Positions 48,778 through 58,315 of a DNA stretch of 64,000 bases are shown here, piece by piece (position 1 is the first letter of the stretch; every line of letters starts with the position of its first letter). Where the stretch lies: NCBI GenBank assembly GCA_050084515.1, contig CM114271.1, positions 56,172,001 to 56,236,000 of the forward strand, given 5' to 3'. The DNA comes from Blasia pusilla (lineage: Eukaryota; Marchantiophyta; Marchantiopsida; Blasiales). The notes below the pieces were generated by a model. That model was not told where the DNA came from and searched no databases. It worked only from the letters and a program-made list of their open reading frames with translations. The position numbers were made by a program, and so were the translations under genes.

Positions 48778-48800
48778 CGCATGAGTTCATGATAAAACTC
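48761..48800. repeat. Perfect 18-bp palindrome in the copia coding region
   Basis: GAGTTTTATCATGAACTC, loop GCAT, GAGTTCATGATAAAACTC. The right arm fits the conserved protein (HDKTP), and the left arm is its reverse complement, so it looks like a snap-back copying event. Confidence 0.9.
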
Positions 48801-49342
48801 CATTCGAATTCTTCACACGAAGTAAACTTGATTTTTCCTTCTTGAAAGTATTTGGCTGTATTTGTTATGCTCATGTTCCTTATGAGAGAGGTCAGAAATT
48901 AGACCCCAAGTCTGAAAGATGTATCTTCATTGGCTATGCTGATAGAACTAAGGGGTAGAAGTGCTACATTCCATCCTCTAGGCAGCTTATTATTAGTCGA
49001 GATGTTCTCTTTGATGAACTAAAGTCATGGTATGCTCCATTTGAGCATATTCCACCTCTAAACTCGTCTGTTGAGGGGGAGAATATGATTGTAAACCAAC
49101 AGACAATGTCTTCAACTTCCCCAAGTATTATTGCAGGATTAGGAGGGGTCTTAGATTCATCAGTTAAATGTGTGAGTTCATGGACGGGAAGAGTACGTAT
49201 TCAGTCTGTTGACACTAGTCACAGCTCGAGTCAGGTGTCCAAGACATCTACCTTTAAACAACAACTTCGTTGATTAAGTAGAGTTACACATCCAGTTCAT
49301 GGATTCATAAATAAAGATTTCCTTGCGGCACATCATGCATAT

Positions 49343-49828
49343 ATGATGACTATCCTTCAAGAACAAGAGCCGAGTTGTTTGGAAGAAGTTGCAAGTAAAG
49401 TCGAATGGATTGAAGCTATGGAGGAAGAGCTTGTTGCATTAAGACATCAACAGACATGGGAGCTGGTTGATATACCTTCCCGCAAGGAAGCTATTGGTTG
49501 CAAATGGGTTTACAAAATCAAGCGCAATCAAGATGGTATAATTAACAGATACGAAGCGAGATTGGTGGCTAAGGGCTATGCACAATAATATGGTATCGAT
49601 TATGAGGAAAATTTTAGCCCTCTTGCAAAGATGGCGACTACGAGAACATTGATTGTAGTTGCAGTGAGTTAAAAGTGGAGATTACATCATATGGACGTCA
49701 AGAATGCCTACTTGAATGGAGATCTATACGAGGAGGTATATATGACTCAACCACCTAGATACGAGCATCCTAAGTTTCCATTTTGCGTATGCAGGTTGAA
49801 GAAAGCTCTATACAGGCTCAAACAAGCT
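49343..49828 (+). pseudogene. Copia reverse transcriptase, first part
   Basis: WIEAMEEELVALRHQQTWEL opens the domain. Then come GCKWVYKIKRNQDG, YEARLVAKGYAQ, the fingers/palm block [20 protein letters not shown] and [12 protein letters not shown]. Stops at 49,586 and 49,670 interrupt it. The last codons run into the target site of element C (AAGCT at 49,824-49,828). Confidence 0.85.
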
Positions 49829-49964
49829 GTCGTGCGCATACATATCGCTACACAACATACATCGCTCGTCACATCTACACCACACAACACCGATCTTCCC
49901 CACACAGGGGTCGATCCACACATGTACAAAAATCAACTCATACATATACATGGAGATCACACAA
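49829..49964 (-). repeat. Element C 3' terminal segment (B only)
   Basis: On the minus strand it reads TTGTGTGATCTCCATGTATA to GCGCACGAC (136 bp). It is nearly identical to the two B segments of element D (57,843-57,981 and 57,236-57,370). No A segment follows it: the copia target begins at once. Confidence 0.85.
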
Positions 49965-50051
49965 CTCCCCCTATCAACTTGAGACCTATCACAGGCTCCC
50001 AAGTCTCCATCGTGACCTCACTCGGAGAGACGCAACCTCCGGCTTTGGTTG

Positions 50052-51330
50052 CTATGTAGCAACCCTAGCCACTTCCGCCACAACCACTCCACTCTGACCT
50101 CCTACACCATGCTCCACATCCGAAAAATGAACATGTGCTACTCTAGCCGCCTTCGCACTCTCTACTCGAACGACGTCCCAGGAAGTCCATGGGTGCCTAT
50201 CTCTTCTCGTCTCACCCCCAGCCAATGCATGTACAGACCCTGTAGGCAGTGGTCCAACTCGTGGACGTGACGGCATGGATGACACTCGCATCCGTCTCTG
50301 CTCAGCCATACCTAGGCTGACTATCCATGTGAGATAGTTGAGGTCCATCGCCTGCCCCAACACCTGTCTCCGTGATGACTCAGTCATCCCTCGCACCGCC
50401 GTAGTACCGGTAGTGAACCCCGTGGCGCGCTCGCGCTCATCTACTGTAGGCTCCTCCAATACTCCGGTCACCTCATCCCAAATCATGCATGGCCCTCCCT
50501 GACGAAAGGCATGGAATGCGTGGAAGCTCACCAACGTAGGTAAGGCTGCCCTCAACTCCCCCACCCTATTGGCCGTGGCCAACGATGGTCTATCATCGCG
50601 TGTCACCACTTGAGATCGATGCCCTGGGTCCAAAATAGCATCCACTATGAAATGTGGTGCTCTCTGGACTCCACTGTAGGCTCGACTCAGTACCTCTGAT
50701 GGTATCAGGTTCGTCCACCACAGTCGTGGACGATGGGCATGTGACCCAACTCTCGCTGCATCTAACAACACAAAGAGTCCCAACCACGACCTCCGATGTA
50801 CACTCGTCATCACACGTGCACGAGTATCTCCCAACAATGGCACGTTCTCCAAAATGTACGTTGGAGAACATATCCGACTCGCTTTGCAAGTGTCGTACTA
50901 CTCGCAAAGATCTCCCAAAACATCCACGACCTCGGATCCCGCAATCCAAATCCTCGGCGGTGATGAATGACCCCGACATGGCCATCCCGCAATCACCAAA
51001 TGAATGGTGCCAACTCTATCGAGATCTGCGCCCCACCAAAGAGATATCGGCGGGTAGCGCGACGCCGATATCCCCGTCTGCAGTACCGGCAACAACTCAG
51101 GATACCTCTGGACCAATCTCGCCACGTGGCGTAATGATACTCGCGGCGGTCTCATCTCTCTCCACATAAAGGGTCTTGATGCACCCGTATGCCGCTTTTG
51201 CAATAGTGCGACCAATCGGTGCTAATCCCCCGAAGAGATCTAACACCCTAACACCCTCCTCCTCGGCACCGCCACACAGCAGTGTGGTATCTAGTGGGGT
51301 CATCGTCTCCACTCCAAGAGCCCGACGCCA
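50052..51330 (-). pseudogene. Element C C5-cytosine DNA methyltransferase
   Basis: On the minus strand, motif I is VRVLDLFGGLAPIGRTIAK (about 51,270-51,215), then TLYVERDETA. Motif IV, restored across a frame change at about 50,990-50,960, is GWPC followed by RGHSS. Motif VI, near 50,850, is ENVPLLGDTRARVM. Motif VIII is ARVGSRAHRPRLWWTNL (about 50,755-50,705). Motif X is RRQVLGQAMDLNYLTWIVSLG-like (about 50,380-50,320). A C-terminal extension with HPWTSWDVV precedes the hinge to RT. From the ENV motif to the end the frame is open (266 codons). The upstream frame shifts occur around 51,100-50,850. Function as in element A: cytosine-5 methylation of DNA. Confidence 0.85.
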
Positions 51331-51399
51331 CGTGACTCTCGCTGCTCTGGGATAAAAACATGACTCCACGCCTGCCTCACGAGGTTGTCGGCACTCCTC

Positions 51400-52582
51400 T
51401 GTAGCTCTCGAGTCGTACCCCATAATGGTGAAGAGGCATCGCTAACATGGGAAGAGACATCCGTCATGGCCTGTCTCTCTCCGTGGGACTATCCGCTCTT
51501 TGGGACATCCTCCGATCTGCGTTCCTCCAACAACTCTCTGGCCGCTAACACTACCGTGAAAGCCGCCAACGTGGTCAGACTCACCTCATGATCGACCACC
51601 TCGTCCATAAAGCAAATCGCATGGGTAATCGACTCATCCGACCGTCAACTGACCGCCATCCTCGCCGATAAGCAACGGTCTCCTCCCAGAAGTCAAGGAT
51701 GAATCCTAGGGGATATAACATTGTACTTCCCACCAACACATCGTACGACTCTGCTGGTGTCGTAATCGCCCGTGTGCGCACCATAGCACTATCCGTCACA
51801 TGCTCCGGCTGGACTCTCACAACAATCTCCTGTCGAGTCATATACTGAGTGGGTGATACGCCCCAATCGAGGTGCAGATCTGGAAGGGACAAGGCTCAAT
51901 GTCGGCCTTCAGTAACCCCAACGCTAAACACGCCGCCTTCCTAACATCAAGGGTTGCGCCCGAATCAAGTAGGACGCTGCTGCGGGTGGTATACTGTCCC
52001 CGTCGGACTAACCAAGCGAAATACTCCAGCTCCGTTATCCAGTAACACTACTCCAGGTGTCACCACTGCTCGCTCTATGGCCGGTCGAGCTGGCATATCT
52101 ACCAACTTCGCCGCCGCTGCATGCCATGACTCTGTGGGGAACGTCCCAAGCACCGGCTCTAAGGGCAAGTCCACCACCTCCTCAACTACCTCTGAACAAG
52201 AAGTAGTCATCTCTCCACGCTCACACAATGTGGCGGCCAACGGGAACACCTCAGCTGGTCCAACTCCAAACGTCGCCAACTCTAAGGCGGAAAATAGCGG
52301 TTTCTGACTCACTCTAGTGGCCACCTCCAACACTATAGTCGACACTGACTCCACTCGAGCCGGCATAGGAGTTGTCACTCCAACTCCTCGTGACGTCGAC
52401 GTAGGTGCCTGAGCTGTAGGCACCGCTGGTCGTCGAGGCACCATCGATGGTGTGTGTAGTGCCTCCGACAATGTGAACGACTGTGGAACCCTCGCCTGCC
52501 GCCCATCAGTCCCCTCTGGTGGGTCAATCTCAACTCCACCTCTCGATGGCTCAGTGCCTCTCGTACCACCCCGAGTCACCAC
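51400..52582 (-). pseudogene. Element C protease region
   Basis: The minus-strand frame 52,582-51,965 covers a Thr/Pro-rich linker and the start of protease. The active-site region (matching LLDSGAQPLMLGK in D) lies in the frameshifted stretch near 51,965-51,930. The second half is kept at 51,892-51,581: GVSPTQYMTRQEIVVRV and ESYDVLVGSTMLYPLGFILD. The following linker to the methyltransferase contains EECRQPREAGVESCFYP. Confidence 0.7.
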
Positions 52583-52597
52583 TGCAGCTGCCTCAAC

Positions 52598-54000
52598 CTA
52601 GGCTGCACTACTCATGAATCCCATATTGGAGAGATCCTCACCCGCGTCAGGGTAAGAGGTAGAGACTAGAGTCACACTAGCTGCTCGCAGCTCCGTGCCT
52701 TCCCTAAGCTGCATCATCGTCATGGCAACAATCCTCTGCTCCAACTGATCGGTGCGTGAGAGAAGCGCCGGCTCTGGTGCTCCTGCTCCATCTCCTCTGG
52801 CTGGTGGTGGTCCTCTACCACCACGTCCAGGAAGAACTCCCCAACCTCCTCGAGGACGACCGCCCCTAGGCCCTCGGCCTACCTCTGGACGTGCCCCTCG
52901 GCGAAGGTCAAAACATCTATCCCTAGTGTGACCATATCTGTGGCAATGGTCACACTGGTGCTGTGGTGGGGCCATCCTTGTGGCTCCTACGCAATCGGAG
53001 GCGCTGGTGGTCCTCTCCCATGCTGTGGGCAGTCTCTCTGCCTATGGGCCCCTCCACACGTCCAACAAGACCACATCGGTCCCTACTCGGCAACATATGT
53101 AGGTGCGGGTCGTTGCCTCATAGGCTCACGGTACCCGCCCTGCTCTCTAGGCACACTAGCCCGCTCCCGTGGTACTGGTGCTCGCTATGGCACCTGTGGG
53201 GTCACCGCCGCTCGTGGACCCGTGGACTCTCGAGAAAATCCAGCGGTCACTACCTGCTCCTCATTCATGTTGAGCTCAATATGCTCAGACAACTCAAAGA
53301 CCACCTTCAATGTGGGCTTCGCTGTGTGAATCAGCACCGCATCTCGGACTCTCCTCCGTAGTTCTCGGTCCAAAACCCTGTACCAATACTGGACTGATTG
53401 CGCCTCAGTCACTCCAAACGTAGCAATGATCAGCCTCCTCATGCGTATGAAGGCCTCTCTCAGACTCTCACCCGATTGTCGCTGAAAATCTTGTAGACTC
53501 TTCAGCTTGTCGGTGCGTACGCCCTGGTAGCTCTTCCCCAACTATCGGAAGAACTCCACTGTGGGGCTGAAGCTGGGTGGCCCTCTACCACCATAGGTCT
53601 CTGCCACATCGCCTATCTCACTGCCCTCCTCTCCATCTAGTCTCCGGGCTGATGGTGCGGGTCTCTCTCCTCTCACAATCCCATCATATGCCTCGCGACC
53701 ACTAGTGGACACATACCCTGGAGCCCAATACATCCTCCAGGCATCGATCTCTACTAAATATAGTGATCAAAACTCCATGTACTCATCCATCGGAGGACCC
53801 TCCAAGTGCTGGAACAACCCATTCCATGCCATGAACGGGTTGAACCATGTCGAGGTTCGTATCTCCTGGAAGTCGCACCATGTGTCGAACTCCTGGATGA
53901 AATCATCTAAGTCGATGGTGCCCATTGCACCCGAGAAACGATGCATGCCCCGATGGCCCATGTCGTCCATCTCCTGCCAAGTACTACTGTCTCTCGCTTC
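52598..54000 (-). pseudogene. gag: Element C gag
   Basis: On the minus strand: DLDDFIQEFDTWCDFQ and LFQHLEGPPMDEYMEF (53,910-53,770), then YWAPGYVSTSG, then YQGVRTDKLKSLQDFQRQSG and YWYRVLDRELRRRVRDAV (53,535-53,330), ending in VFELSEHIELNMNEEQVV. Two zinc knuckles follow: CWTCGGAHRQRDC (about 53,065-53,025) and CDHCHRYGHTRDRC (52,954-52,913). Frames change between these blocks. A Gly/Arg/Pro-rich tail leads to the protease linker. Confidence 0.8.
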
Positions 54001-55293
54001 GGTGATCTCGTCACGGACCGGTGTCGATGATGACGATCACATCACGGATGGATGTCGAGGGAGCTCCTCATTGGTAACCCCTCGGTATCTCACTCCACTC
54101 CGTGTCATACCACTACCACTGCTAGCACTACCCCGTTCTTCCAAACCTTGGAAGAACGCCGTGATGACAAACCCTGTCTCACCCGCTCAAGCACTCAGAC
54201 TCACCGAGAGTCTCCCACACGCCTCACTAGCTCACCTATGCTAACGTCAATCCCGTGATGACATACCCGGCCTCACGCACGCTCAACACTCGGACTCACC
54301 ATGAGCCTCCCAACTGACTCACCTAACCTAGCGACACTCTCTCGGGTCATACACGCGACCCCTACTCGGCAACCGCCGTATATCCACCAACATGCTACAC
54401 ATGAAAAGAATCTACACTCTTCACCATCACTGCACCCATCTAGCACCAGCTACTACCCGATACCCAGCACTCTCAATCACACACGACAAGTGCGGGAAAA
54501 GGGAAAAGGGACTCGAATGGGTAACCTGATCACGCCCTCCAACCTGTTGCACCGTCAACATGCACTCCTCCACATGATATGACAATCTCCGCAAAATAAC
54601 ACTCCCCTCGACCAACACGTCGATCCTCCCGTCAACAGATGCGCACAACCCGTCGCCATCATGCACACTGCCCCTCCATCGTAAACTCTCGCAACGCCCT
54701 ATCGCGCCCCAAAAACATCATGTCACCCCCGCTGTCCAACTTGTCGGTCACTCAGCACGTCGACGTCCTCCCTGCCATCACGTTGCCCATGCGTCACCGC
54801 GTTCGCCGGACTGACCTCGTCCGTCCTACCACGTTCGCTACAACTGCATCCACTCCTACCACGTTGGAGGGGGAGGGGGAGGCGGCGCCGCGCCGCGTCC
54901 GCCCGCCCGCGCCGCGCCCGTACCCGACCCGCGCCCTGCCGCCGCGCTCGAGCCTCGAGCGGCTCGTCCGTGACCTAACTCTAGCTTTCGCGACCTAACC
55001 TAGCCGCCTTTACTTGACAGCCCCCCGTCGGCTGCAAGACCCAAACCTTCCCTTTCCTTCTCTCTCGACACCCTCACTTGCGTACACCCGACGCCCCACC
55101 ACACGCTACACTCGGCTGCTGTCCACCATCAATCCGCACTAGCGAAATCTGAGAAAAACGGACAGGGCTTCCGCCCACGGCCTTCCGAACAGAAAAATGA
55201 CACAAAAAACGTCACACACACGTCTCGAGGGGCTCCCCAACCGAGGCAACTCGCTTGCCTATCTGCAAACAACGAATTCCCACCAGCCCCCTA
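54001..55293 (-). other. Element C leader, with a CpG-dense block
   Basis: About 1.3 kb lie between the primer site and gag without a conserved frame. At 54,865-54,970 the sequence is almost only G and C with very frequent CG dinucleotides (for example GGCGGCGCCGCGCCGCGTCC at 54,880-54,899). Confidence 0.55.
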
Positions 55294-55307
55294 CCATCTT
55301 TCTCATG
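55294..55307 (-). promoter_or_regulatory. Element C self-priming primer site
   Basis: On the minus strand CATGAGAAAGATGG stands directly after the terminal A segment. Its exact reverse complement, CCATCTTTCTCATG, occurs on the same strand within segment A (55,484-55,471), about 30 nt after a TATA box. The element RNA would thus begin with bases that fold back onto the primer site. Confidence 0.7.
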
Positions 55308-55797
55308 TAAAAATAACGAGTAGTAAAAACGGCACACCCGGCCTAAAACTCCACTCCTCAATCTACATCGGCATATCGAGCCTCGTCCACCCTGTGCTAT
55401 CAAGGAATCCGGACGCTAGCACCCTAGTCCTAGCTCACACACATACAAGGGAGGTGCTCAAACGGCCCAACATGAGAAAGATGGCTTGGGAAAGCCATCT
55501 TCCTTTCTTATATAGGTTGGGAAGAGCCAAAAGGCTCTTCTCCTAAAAATAGCCCTTCCCTTGGTAACGTGCGCGCACAGGTTACCAGGGGCAGGTGACC
55601 TGGTCAACAAGTCACCCGGTTGTAAAAGACCTCAACATGAAAGTCGTCAGAAACGACGTTCCTCACACAATGGACCTATCCTCAACCTCATCCGACACTG
55701 TGGGACAAAGTTACACTCAAGATAGTCCGCTGGCTCCTACGCCCTATCCACGATAGATCTCGGCCTATCGGCTACTCAGATGTGACAAAGCTCCAAG
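55308..55797 (-). repeat. Element C 5' terminal segment (A only)
   Basis: Starts TGTCACATCTGAGTAGCC on the minus strand, ends CTCGTTATTTTTA before the primer site, about 490 bp. It aligns throughout with segment A2 of element D (57,841-57,371). The B segment that precedes A2 in D is absent, and the AAGCT target copy directly abuts TGTC. Confidence 0.85.
55471..55514 (-). promoter_or_regulatory. Element C promoter: TATA box, hairpin and predicted start
   Basis: On the minus strand CTATATAAG (TATATAA at 55,514-55,508) is followed by the hairpin AAGATGGCTT-TCCC-AAGCCATCTT (10-bp stem, 4-nt loop) and then TCTCATG. The predicted start, at CCATC (55,484), lies 30 nt below the start of the TATA box. 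Confidence 0.55.
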
Positions 55798-57040
55798 AGC
55801 TTGGTATGGCAAGATTACATACGTCCTACAAGAGTTGGGTTTTAGGGTATGTGATTTTGACTCCTCATTATATGTCTTGAGAGGGCAAGATCATACGGTT
55901 CTCATTGTGTTGTATGTTGATGATCTCCTGATTATTGGGAGTAGTGAAGAAATGGTACAAGAAGTCAAGTTTAAGTTACAAGTTGAATTTAATATGAAAG
56001 ACTTGAGAGAACTCAAGTACTTCCCTGGTATTGAGTTTATCAAGATTCGAGAGAGCATGTGGTTATTACAAGGACAATATGTCCTTCATATGCTTTTAAA
56101 ATATGGTATGACGGCTTGGAAGCCAATCTCTACACGGTTGGACCAGAATGTGAAGCTAAGAGTGGATGAAAGAGAGTTGCTTGCAGATTCTAATATGTAC
56201 ATGCGCATGGTTGGAAGTTTGATCTATCTAACTATAACTAGATCAGATTACAACAACAATATGTCCTTCATATGCTTTCAAAATATGGTATGACGGCTTG
56301 GAAGCCAATCTCTACATGGTTGGAGGAGAGTTGCTTGCAGATTCTAATATGTACAGGCGCATGGTTGGAAGTTTGATCTATCTAACTATAACCAGACCAG
56401 ATTTGAGTTATGGTGTTGGCCTACTAAGCCAGTTTATGCAAGCACCTCGAAAACCTCACCTTGATGTTGTGAGGACGATTATGCGGTATGTGAAATTCTC
56501 TATTCAATTCGGCTTCAATTTGAACCTTCTCTGAGTTTTCAATTACAAGGATTCACAGATGCTGATTGGGCACAAAGAGTGTCTGATCGACACTCCACAT
56601 CTAGTTATTCATTTACTTTTGGAAACGCAGTTATAAGTTGGGCTTGAAAGAAGCAACCTACAGTTGCTTTATCTTCAACAGAGGCTGAGTACAGAGGAGC
56701 AACCAATGCAACATGTGAGGCGGTGTGGCTTCATCAATTACTTGTTGAGATTGGTGTTAGTAACTTAGGACCTAGTATAATATATGCAGACAATATTAGT
56801 AGCATCAAGCTTGCTATTAATCCTGTGTTTCATGCTCGTACAAAGCATGTTGAGGTGCACTATCATTTTATCATAGAGAAAGTGCTTGCAGGAGAAATTG
56901 ATCTTGTGTATATAGTTACAAATCAGCAAATTGATGACATATTTACAAAGGCATTATCTAGAGATAAGTTTGAGATGTTTAGAAATGATTTAGGCGTTAG
57001 AGATATTGATATGAGCTTGAGGGTGAGTATTGAAGATTGA
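55798..57040 (+). pseudogene. Copia reverse transcriptase, second part, and RNase H
   Basis: It resumes with PRAWYGKI after the target copy. The catalytic loop VLYVDDLLIIGS (55,907-55,942) is intact. FNMKDLRELKYFPGIEF and MVGSLIYLTITRSD follow. About 150 bp are then repeated in tandem (from about 56,085 and 56,255; LLADSNMY and MVGSLIYLTITR occur twice). The RNase H domain contains LSQFMQAPRKPHLDVV, a frameshifted middle, and IIYADNISSIKLAINPVFH, HARTKHVEVHYHFI and QQIDDIFTKALSRDKF. Stops lie at 56,291, 56,532 and 56,646. Confidence 0.85.
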
Positions 57041-57235
57041 GTTATAGTCAAGCTCATGAGATACCTGAACTTCTACATTTGGTACTCACACGAAGTAGGG
57101 AAGCTTAATCTTGGTTAGTCACTTAAACAGGATTATCTTAACTAGGGTTAGTTAATTACAGTTAGTCTAACTCGAGATTATGGTTAAGGTTAGGGTAAGG
57201 GTTGCTTCTACATATCCTATATAATTGAGAAGGTA
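57028..57235 (+). repeat. Copia 3' LTR, truncated by element D
   Basis: Starts TATTGAAGATTGAG after the purine-rich GAGCTTGAGGGTGAG and follows the 5' LTR up to TATATAATTGAGAAGG. There element D begins. The last 105 bp of the LTR would lie beyond D. Confidence 0.8.
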
Positions 57236-57370
57236 TCGTGCGCATACATATCGCTACACAACATACATCGCTCGTCACATCTACACCACACAACACCGAT
57301 CTTCCCCACACACGGGTCGATTCACACATGTACAAAAATCAACTCATACATATACATGGAGATCACACAA
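57236..57370 (-). repeat. Element D outer 3' segment B2
   Basis: Minus strand TTGTGTGATCTCCATG to GCGCACGA(TA). It repeats B1 and abuts copia LTR sequence at its outer end. Confidence 0.8.
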
Positions 57371-57981
57371 CAAAAATAAAGAGTAGTAAAAACGGCGCAC
57401 CCGGCCTAAAACTCCAGTCCTTGATCTACATCGGCATATCGAGCCTCGTCCACCCTATGCTATCAAGGAATCCGGACGCTAGCATCCTAGCTCACACACA
57501 TACAAGGGAGGTGCTCCAACGGCCCAACATGAGAAAGATGGCTTAGGAAAGCCATCTTCCTCTCTTATAAGGTTGGGAAGAGCCAAAAGGCTCTTCCCCT
57601 AGACATAGCCCTTCCCTTGCTAACCTACGCGCACAGGTTACCAAGGGCGGGTGACTTGGTCAACAAGTCACCCGACTGTAAAAGATCTCAACATGAAAGT
57701 TGTCAAGAACGACGTTCTTGACACAATGGACCTATCCTCAACCTCATCCGACACCGTGGGACAAGTTACACTCAAGATAGTCCACTGGCTCCTACGCCCT
57801 ATCCACGATAGATCTCGGCCTATCGGTTACTCAGATGTGACAGTTGTCGTGCGCATACATATCGATATACAACATACATCGCTCGTCACATCTACACCAC
57901 ACAACACCGATCTTCCCCACACACGGGTGGATCCACACATGTACAAAAATCAACTCATACATATACATGGAGATCACACAA
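57371..57981 (-). repeat. Element D 3' terminal repeat, segments B1 and A2
   Basis: B1 (57,981-57,843) begins TTGTGTGATC right after the polypurine tract. A2 (57,841-57,371) begins TGTCACATCTGAG and ends TTTATTTTTG. The B1/A2 junction GCACGACA-AC-TGTCACAT joins two outward element ends with two extra bases, like the joint in a 2-LTR circle. A2 carries the same start hairpin and self-primer copy (CCATCTTTCTCATG, near 57,524-57,537) as C. Confidence 0.8.
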
Positions 57982-57982
57982 C

Positions 57983-57995
57983 CGCCCCCCTAGTT
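57983..57995 (-). promoter_or_regulatory. Element D polypurine tract
   Basis: Minus strand AACTAGGGGGGCG directly before the terminal repeat, equivalent to the tract of element A. Confidence 0.65.
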
Positions 57996-58058
57996 GGCAG
58001 TTGGATCCCCCTAACTCTAGATAGAAAATATCACATCTCTTTAACATGACCTACTACC

Positions 58059-58315
58059 CTATACACATCTCAGACACATCCATCGTCCCGTGGGAACCAT
58101 GTCAAGAGGGGGGGTCAGACATGCCATATGCCACCCTCGAGAACAACCATCACATACCAACATGGTGGCTGCACCCCTCGCAGATGCGCACAACATACAC
58201 CTCAAGCCTGCAGGTACCACTACCAAGCTCGGATCCACCGTTGTCGTGTCGAGAATCTTTCTTCGAGCAAGGGCGGGCCTTCTAGCTGCGGTAGATGCGG
58301 TCGATGCAAGGTGAA
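58059..58315 (-). pseudogene. Element D integrase C-terminus with intact PHD finger
   Basis: The minus-strand frame ends in TAG at 58,061-58,059. After VHLAS (matching CHLAN of element A) and a Thr/Ala/Arg-rich linker comes a complete C4HC3 finger: LRCMLC, then MLVCDGCSRGWHMACLTP, then GRWMCLRC and V. The eight ligands are all present. The integrase core upstream is missing. Confidence 0.8.

Larger units (their letters stand above)
49829..55797 (-). mobile_element. Element C: gag-protease-methyltransferase retroelement lacking RT and integrase
   Basis: It lies between two copies of AAGCT (49,824-49,828 and 55,798-55,802). Removing it rejoins the copia RT as LKQA-PRAWYGKI. On the minus strand: terminal segment A (55,797-55,308) starting TGTCACATCTGAG, self-priming site, leader, gag, protease, methyltransferase, hinge [15 protein letters not shown], a purine tract, and terminal segment B (49,964-49,829) ending GCGCACGAC. 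RT, RNase H, integrase and PHD finger are absent. The deletion joins the AGGGGG of the hinge codons to the terminal repeat, as if by recombination with the AGGGGG of the original polypurine tract. The coding parts have several frameshifts but little overall decay. It would need enzymes from a full-length relative. Confidence 0.85.
47546..57235 (+). mobile_element. Ty1/copia retrotransposon, split by two later insertions
   Basis: 5' LTR, primer site, integrase, RT, RNase H and the start of the 3' LTR occur in copia order on the plus strand. The gag and protease genes are missing: only about 280 bp lie between the primer site and the first integrase codons. Element C (49,829-55,797) interrupts RT with a 5-bp duplication, and element D starts inside the 3' LTR at 57,236. 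The remainder of the 3' LTR would lie beyond the window. The coding parts have several stops and frameshifts. Confidence 0.85.

Noticed and set aside
49829-49964. A simple solo-LTR remnant at the left edge of element C
   Set aside because: It is bounded by the polypurine tract and coding sequence on one side and by the AAGCT target on the other, so it is a real element end.
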